Positions 41,780-45,943 of a stretch of 45,943 bases of DNA are shown piece after piece. Source of the stretch: Sandaracinaceae bacterium. Lineage in GTDB: Bacteria; Myxococcota_A; Polyangia; Polyangiales; Sandaracinaceae. Both the position numbers and the translations under genes were made by a program. The notes below the pieces were generated by a model. The model did not search any database. It was not told the DNA's origin and saw only the letters and a program-made list of their open reading frames with translations. The stretch covers positions 1 through 45,943 of the forward strand of contig JAHBWG010000077.1 of the NCBI GenBank assembly GCA_019637095.1. The letters run 5' to 3'. The first letter of the stretch is position 1. Every line of letters starts with the position of its first letter.

Positions 41780-43342
41780 TCAGCCGCAGTAGCCGCCGCC
41801 GCAGCGCAGGCCCTCGGGGCACGCGAGCCGCTCGCCGCCGCACGCGATCGGCGCGCACTCGGCGAACGGGACGCACGGGCCCCAGCAGTGGTCGATCACC
41901 GACGGAACCTCGCCGGCCGAGCACGTGGGCGGGAGCGCGCGGCACCAGACCTCGTTCGGATCGCAGCTCGTCGCGCCCGCGCTCGGGCAGTGCGCGCGCG
42001 CGGCGCGGCACTCTCGCTCGCTCGCGTAGAGCGCGTCGCACGAGGCGCCGTCGCACGAGCAGCGGACCACCTCCTCGCACGCGCCGCCGGTCCAGCGCCA
42101 GCCGTACGAGCGCGTCGGGCCGCGGCAGTCGCCGAGCGGGAGCTCCTGCTCGGCGCAGCTCGCGCAGCCGGCGTAGGCCCGCGCGCACGCCTCGACGCTC
42201 TCGAACAGCGCGCCGCAGTCGGCGCCGACGCACTCGCAGCCGCCGAGCGAGACGCACTGCGTGCCGTCCCACGCCGCGCCGAGGTAGAGGCGGCAGAGCC
42301 CGTCGCCGCGCGCGTCCTGCGGCTCGCACCCACCCGGCTCGGGCGTGACGCACGCGCCGTAGGTGCGCAGGCAGGCGTCCTCGGTCTCGAAGAGCGCGTC
42401 GCAGTCGGCGCCGAGGCACTCGCAGCCGCTCGCGACGGCGCAGCGCGCGCCGTCGAAGACCCAGCCGAGCGCGAGGCGGCAGAGCCCGTCGCCGCGCGCG
42501 TCCTGCGGCTCGCACGCGCCGGGCTCGGGCGTGACGCACGCGCCGTAGGCGCGCAGGCAGGCGTCCTCGGTCTCGAAGAGCGCGTCGCAGTCGGCGCCGA
42601 GGCACTCGCAGCCGCTCGCGACGGTGCAGTGCGCGCCGTCGAAGACCCAGCCGAGCGCGAGGCGGCAGAGCCCGTCGCCGCGCGCGTCCTGCGGCTCGCA
42701 GGCGCCGGGGCTCGGCGCGAGGCACTCGGCGTAGCGCAGCTCGCAGTCCTCGATGGACTCGAAGAGCGAGCTGCACGCCGTGCCCACGCACTCGCAGCCG
42801 CCGACGGTGACGCAGCGCGCTCCGTCCCACGCGACGCCGAGGAGGCGTCGGCAGGCGCCCTCACCGCGCGCGTCCTGCGCGTCGCACGGCGCCGGTGTCG
42901 GCGCCGGCGTCACGCACGCGGCGTACGTCTGCGCGCACGCGGTCTCGCTCGAGAAGACCGCGTCGCAGTCGGCGCCGAGGCACTCGCAGCCGCCGAGCGT
43001 CACGCACGCCTCTCCGTCGAACGCCCACCCGAGGAGCAGGCGACAGAGCCCGTCGCCGCGCGCGTCCTGCGCCACGCACTCGCCTGGCGGCGGCGTGAGG
43101 CATTCGGCGTAGCCGGCCTCGCAGCGCTCGACCGACTCGAAGAGCGCAGCGCAGTCCGCGCCCGCGCACTCGCAGCCGGAGATCGCGACGCAGGCGGCGC
43201 CGTCCCAGGCGACGCCGATCACCGCGCGGCACGCGCCTTCGCCGCGAGCGTCCTGGGGCGCGCACGGGCGCGGATCGGGGCTCGCCTGGTAGCAGCCGGC
43301 GAGGATCGTGGGGGCGAGCAGAAGCAAGAGCGTGGGTCGCAT
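41780..43342 (-). CDS. Lipoprotein with seven tandem Kunitz-like cysteine domains
   Basis: 520 residues from ATG 43342; GGAGGGAG is just upstream. Signal LLLLLAPTILAGC (lipobox LAGC). Seven units of about 60 residues follow, with the pattern C-x-xQDARGxGxC, WDGxxC, GCECxGADC, LFExxxxC, YxxC. Spacing and the aromatic/Asp position recall Kunitz inhibitors, with an extra CxC pair; this is tentative. Six units are close copies; the seventh has diverged (EQELPLGDCRGPT). Units 4 and 5 are almost identical at DNA level. A cysteine-rich C-terminal module follows (CGGERLACPEGLRCGGGYC). Likely displayed on the surface; protease inhibition is a hypothesis. Confidence 0.85.
   Translation of the reverse strand: MRPTLLLLLAPTILAGCYQASPDPRPCAPQDARGEGACRAVIGVAWDGAACVAISGCECAGADCAALFESVERCEAGYAECLTPPPGECVAQDARGDGLCRLLLGWAFDGEACVTLGGCECLGADCDAVFSSETACAQTYAACVTPAPTPAPCDAQDARGEGACRRLLGVAWDGARCVTVGGCECVGTACSSLFESIEDCELRYAECLAPSPGACEPQDARGDGLCRLALGWVFDGAHCTVASGCECLGADCDALFETEDACLRAYGACVTPEPGACEPQDARGDGLCRLALGWVFDGARCAVASGCECLGADCDALFETEDACLRTYGACVTPEPGGCEPQDARGDGLCRLYLGAAWDGTQCVSLGGCECVGADCGALFESVEACARAYAGCASCAEQELPLGDCRGPTRSYGWRWTGGACEEVVRCSCDGASCDALYASERECRAARAHCPSAGATSCDPNEVWCRALPPTCSAGEVPSVIDHCWGPCVPFAECAPIACGGERLACPEGLRCGGGYCG
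42325..42696 (-). repeat. 186-bp tandem repeat within the Kunitz-like lipoprotein gene
   Basis: Positions 42325-42510 and 42511-42696 differ by only a handful of bases; flanking units share the same 186-base phase with more changes. Each unit equals 62 codons. A recent in-frame duplication is the simplest explanation. Confidence 0.85.
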
Positions 43343-43352
43343 GTCTCCCTCC

Positions 43353-43372
43353 GTGCGGGCACGCGCCCGCGC
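43353..43372. terminator. Hairpin between two minus-strand lipoprotein genes
   Basis: GCGGGC (43355-43360) pairs with GCCCGC (43365-43370) around the loop ACGC; one wobble and one G-C pair can extend the stem to 43353-43372. It lies downstream of the gene ending at 43425 and upstream of the one starting at 43342. There is no T-run. Confidence 0.4.
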
Positions 43373-43424
43373 GTCGTGTGGTGGGTGGTGGCCGAAAAGC
43401 GAGACGAAGGGGCCCGCGCGCGCC

Positions 43425-44093
43425 TCAGCGCGTGCCGGCCCCGAACAGGGTGACGAAGCGCTGCTCGAGCGCGCCCTCGCGCACGTCGAGCCGCAAGACC
43501 TCTTCCTCGATGCGATCGGCGTCCGGCGCGAAGCGCACCCGCACGCTCGCGACCGCGCCAGGCGCGATGCGGGCCGGGGCGTCGAGCACCTCGAAGCGCG
43601 ACGGACCGCGCAGGAGCGCCTGCTCGATCAGGACCTCGCCCGCGCAGTCGTTCGCGAGCTCGACGCTCGCCTCGCCGGTCGCGCCGATCGGCGTGTCCGG
43701 CAGGCCCTGCTCGAGCGGCGCGCGCAGGCACGCCGGGCGCGGCGCGAGGACCACGAGCCCGGCGTCGAGCGTGATGTCGACGATCGGCCCGCGCGCGCCG
43801 TCGAGCTGCGGCTGCAGCCGGTGCCGCCCCCACTCGAGCGCGACCTCGAAGCTCCCGTCGGCGCGCGGCGTCACGAGCACCGGATCGCGCGTCGCGTCGA
43901 GCGGGGTGATCCGCAGCGTCGCCTCCGGCGGATCGATCGCGCCGACGCCGCCGACGAGATCGTTGAACGAGCCGCGCGTGGTGCCGCTCGCGAGCCGATC
44001 GGGGTCGAGCAGCGGCGGGTTCGGCTGCGGCGTCGCGACGCACGCGGGCAGCGCGAGCAGCGCGGCGAACGAGAGTGAGCGGAGGAAGCGCAC
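43425..44093 (-). CDS. Lipoprotein with Ig-like domain (HYDIN/ASPM type)
   Basis: 222 residues from GTG 44093. Signal SLSFAALLALPAC (lipobox LPAC). The C-terminal 100 residues show a beta-sandwich of the kind found in ASPM/SPD-2/HYDIN-like domains: EASVELANDCAGEVLIEQAL, PARIAPGAVASVRVRFAPD and LEQRFVTLFGAG. Two cysteines (PACLRAP and ANDCAGE) may pair. Probably an envelope structural or binding protein. A TAGACT element lies six bases before the start codon. It is divergent from the kinase-ATPase gene. Confidence 0.78.
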   Translation of the reverse strand: MRFLRSLSFAALLALPACVATPQPNPPLLDPDRLASGTTRGSFNDLVGGVGAIDPPEATLRITPLDATRDPVLVTPRADGSFEVALEWGRHRLQPQLDGARGPIVDITLDAGLVVLAPRPACLRAPLEQGLPDTPIGATGEASVELANDCAGEVLIEQALLRGPSRFEVLDAPARIAPGAVASVRVRFAPDADRIEEEVLRLDVREGALEQRFVTLFGAGTR

Positions 44094-44099
44094 GACCTG

Positions 44100-44105
44100 A
44101 GTCTA
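44100..44105 (-). promoter_or_regulatory. -10-like TAGACT, leaderless spacing
   Basis: On the minus strand TAGACT is followed by six bases and then the GTG start at 44093, exactly the arrangement found before the gene starting at 27316. Confidence 0.5.
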
Positions 44106-44164
44106 CGCAAGGCCCGGGCCGCGGCGAGCCGAGCGGCCGGAGCGCGCGGAGGCGGCGCGAGATT

Positions 44165-44201
44165 GTACCGCATGGTACGGTTGTGGTGTACCAGTGGTAC
44201 A
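44165..44201. promoter_or_regulatory. Twin GTACC...GGTAC palindromes over a kinase start codon
   Basis: GTACC-GCAT-GGTAC (44165-44178) and TGTACC-AGT-GGTACA (44187-44201) have centres about 22 bases apart, roughly two helix turns. The second covers the GTG start codon at 44194. The stretch is richer in A and T than its surroundings. Such paired sites are typical of operators for dimeric repressors; the protein is unknown. Confidence 0.6.
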
Positions 44202-45943
44202 TATCGATCCGGAGCTCGTCGCCGGCCGTTACCGGCCGCTCCGCCCGCTGGGCGAGGGGGGCGCGGGGGACGTCTGCGCCGCGCTCGACGAGCTCGCGGG
44301 CGGCGAGGTCGCGCTCAAGCGCGTGCCCCTCGACGCGCCGGACCTTCGCGCCGCGTTCCGCGCGGAGCTCGGCGCGCTGCGCGGCCTCGCGCACCCGCAC
44401 CTCGCGCGGCTCCTCGACGCGGGCGTCGAGGGCGCGCGCGGCTGGATGGTGGCGCCGCTCCTCGACGGCGCGGAGCTCTCGGCCTGCGCCCGCTCGTGGG
44501 AGCGCGCCGCGCCCGCGCTCGCCGACGCGCTCGCGGCTCTGCACTGCCTGCACCGCAACGGCATCTTGCACGGCGACTTCAAGCCGGCGAACGTCCTCGT
44601 CGGCGCCGGCCGCGCCACGCTCATCGACCTGAGCTGCGCGCGCTCGATCGATCCGCGCACGCGCGCGGCGCCGGCCGCGCCGCCGCGCGGGACGATCGGC
44701 TTCGTCGCCCCCGAGGTGCTGCGCGGCGAGCCCGCGGACGTGCGCGCCGACCTCTACGGCGTCGGCCGTACGATCGAGGCGCTCGGGCTGCGCCTGCCGG
44801 CGCGCGTGCGGCGGCTCGTCGAGCGGCTCGTGGCGCGCGCGCCGCACGCGCGGCCGGCGGACGTCCTCGAGGTCTTCGACGTGTGTGACTGGCCGCCGCC
44901 GACGCACGGTCCCGCCGACGCGGCGCCGACCCTCGGGCGCGAGGCGCTCCTGTGCGCGCTCGACGACGCGGCCGCGCGGCTGGCGCGCGCAGAGCCGGGC
45001 CCGCGCGTGATCACGCTCCGAGGCCCACCCGGCGCCGGGCGGACGCGCCTGCTCGACGAGCTGCGCTGGGGCGCGCCGGTGCGCGTCGAGCCGGTCGTCG
45101 CGGGCGACGTGCGCCGCGCGCTGCGCCGCCTCGCGGGCGCGCCGGTCGAGGACGAGCCCGCGGTGATCGCGTTCGTCCGCGCGCTCCGCGCGGGCGGTGC
45201 GCACGGTGCGCCGCGCGTGCTCGCGATCGACGACCTGCACCTCGCCGGCGCGCGCGAGCGCGCGCTCGTCGCCGCGCTCGCCGCGCTGCTCGAGCCGACC
45301 GACCCGCTGCTCCTCGCCGCCACGCTCGTCGACGGCGCGCCGGGGCTCGACGCGGCGCGCGAGCTCCGGGTCGAGCCGCTCGACGAGCGCGCCGCGCGCG
45401 CGTGGCTCGAGGGGCGCGTGCCCGCGGCCGAGCTCGCCCGCGTGCTGCGTGAGACCCGCGGCCTCCCGGGCGAGATCGCGGCGGCCCTGCGCGGCGCGAG
45501 CGAGCACCGCGCGGGCGACCTGGCCGACCTGTCCGACGCGGCGCGGGCGCGGCTCGCGCGCCTCGTCGCGGGCGGGGAGGTGGTCCCCGACGAAGCGAGC
45601 GCCGCGCTCGAGGCGCGCGGCCTCGCGCGCTTCGAGCAAGGGAACTTGCGCCTCGCGCGCCGCGCCGACGCCGCCTGGCTCCGCGAGGCGCTCGGCCCGC
45701 ACGCGCTGCGCGAGGCCCACGCCGAGCTCGCTCGCGAGGTGGCTCCGTCGCGTCGCGTCGCGCACTGGCTCGGCGCGGGCGAGCGCGCCTCGGCGGAGGC
45801 CGCCGTGCTCGAGGGCGCGCTCGACCCGGACGAAGGCGACGCGGCCGCGGCGGTCGCCGCGATCACGGAGCGCTGGGACGTCGCGCTCGCCTGCGCGCGC
45901 GCGCTGTCCGACGCGGGGAGGCCCGCCGACGCGCTGCGCGCGC
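44194..45943 (+). CDS. Ser/Thr kinase fused to an AAA-type ATPase (3' end outside window)
   Basis: 583 codons are visible from GTG 44194. The kinase domain spans about 10-240: GRYRPLRPLGEGGAGDVCAA, VALKRVPLD, ILHGDFKPANVLV and TLIDLSCARS, then GTIGFVAPEVLRG. The catalytic Asp, Asn and ATP lysine remain, but HRD reads HGD and DFG reads DLS. Residues about 270 onward hold an ATPase of the AAA_16/Orc-like kind with Walker A (LRGPPGAGRTRLLDEL) and Walker B (RVLAIDDLHLAG). This kinase-ATPase build is known from large myxobacterial signalling proteins that usually end in TPRs, and helical repeats appear to begin near the edge. Its start lies within the twin palindromes. Confidence 0.85.
   Translation, partial: MVHIDPELVAGRYRPLRPLGEGGAGDVCAALDELAGGEVALKRVPLDAPDLRAAFRAELGALRGLAHPHLARLLDAGVEGARGWMVAPLLDGAELSACARSWERAAPALADALAALHCLHRNGILHGDFKPANVLVGAGRATLIDLSCARSIDPRTRAAPAAPPRGTIGFVAPEVLRGEPADVRADLYGVGRTIEALGLRLPARVRRLVERLVARAPHARPADVLEVFDVCDWPPPTHGPADAAPTLGREALLCALDDAAARLARAEPGPRVITLRGPPGAGRTRLLDELRWGAPVRVEPVVAGDVRRALRRLAGAPVEDEPAVIAFVRALRAGGAHGAPRVLAIDDLHLAGARERALVAALAALLEPTDPLLLAATLVDGAPGLDAARELRVEPLDERAARAWLEGRVPAAELARVLRETRGLPGEIAAALRGASEHRAGDLADLSDAARARLARLVAGGEVVPDEASAALEARGLARFEQGNLRLARRADAAWLREALGPHALREAHAELAREVAPSRRVAHWLGAGERASAEAAVLEGALDPDEGDAAAAVAAITERWDVALACARALSDAGRPADALRA

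Noticed and set aside
1-45943. CRISPR array, prophage, IS element or integrase
   Set aside because: No spaced direct repeats of CRISPR type, no phage structural genes and no transposase or recombinase motifs were found.
1-45943. tRNA or rRNA genes
   Set aside because: Reading for the T-loop GTTCGAATC-type box and rRNA-like stretches gave no convincing candidate.

Overview
The window is very GC-rich chromosomal DNA from what looks like a myxobacterium. I infer a Polyangiales/Sandaracinus-like lineage, but no marker gene fixes the genus. The basis is: four Ser/Thr protein kinases of the eukaryotic-like type plus one degenerate kinase in about 46 kb; many lipoproteins with Asp-Ala-Gly linkers; cysteine-rich secreted proteins; and C-terminal tails of the MYXO-CTERM type (Cys, hydrophobic helix, Arg cluster). 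Almost every long antisense frame is open because of base composition, so genes were chosen by protein motifs, signal peptides and neighbour spacing. I saw no rRNA, tRNA, CRISPR array, prophage or IS element.

Layout. 1-8.4 kb: a partial pseudokinase, an AraC-type regulator, a lipoprotein/TPR-like pair, two membrane kinases (one with a PEGA domain) and a cysteine-rich lipoprotein. 8.4-13.1 kb (minus): a secreted protein of unknown family, a Rieske oxygenase, a fatty-acid/sterol hydroxylase and a GHL10 glycoside-hydrolase lipoprotein, all closely spaced. 13.4-16.7 kb (plus): an M15-like peptidase with MYXO-CTERM tail, a FadL-like outer-membrane protein and a small lipoprotein. 16.7-22.5 kb (minus): a zinc-ribbon protein, a GDPD-oxidoreductase fusion, TcdA, a GNAT and a VolA-like lipase. 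22.5-24.1 kb (plus): DNA-3-methyladenine glycosylase I and a sulfotransferase. 24.2-27.3 kb (minus): a zinc-ribbon membrane protein, a possible 24-residue peptide and a frameshifted cysteine-rich lipoprotein gene. 27.6-28.3 kb: a VapBC-type toxin-antitoxin pair. 28.4-31.4 kb (minus): aminopeptidase P, a dual-specificity phosphatase, peptide deformylase and a small S26-type peptidase, all overlapping. 31.7-36.6 kb (minus): a large TPR-like protein, a J protein, GrpE and Hsp70, apparently a dedicated chaperone machine. 36.8-38.5 kb: another kinase, followed by a repeat-rich gap. 38.9-41.8 kb: an envelope protein divergent from a START-VTT-SDR operon. 41.8-44.1 kb (minus): a Kunitz-like repeat lipoprotein and an Ig-like lipoprotein. 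44.2 kb to the end: a kinase-ATPase, cut by the window edge.

Common themes: genes in a directon are usually joined by 4-base ATGA/GTGA start-stop overlaps. Many first genes have a -10-like hexamer only 6-10 bases before the start codon, which suggests leaderless transcripts. The observations most worth following are the Hsp70/J/GrpE/TPR operon, the N-terminal-processing operon, the GDPD-oxidoreductase fusion, a decayed second copy of part of the aminopeptidase locus in front of a kinase gene, the twin palindromes over the last kinase's start codon, and mirror-image leaders between two divergent genes.
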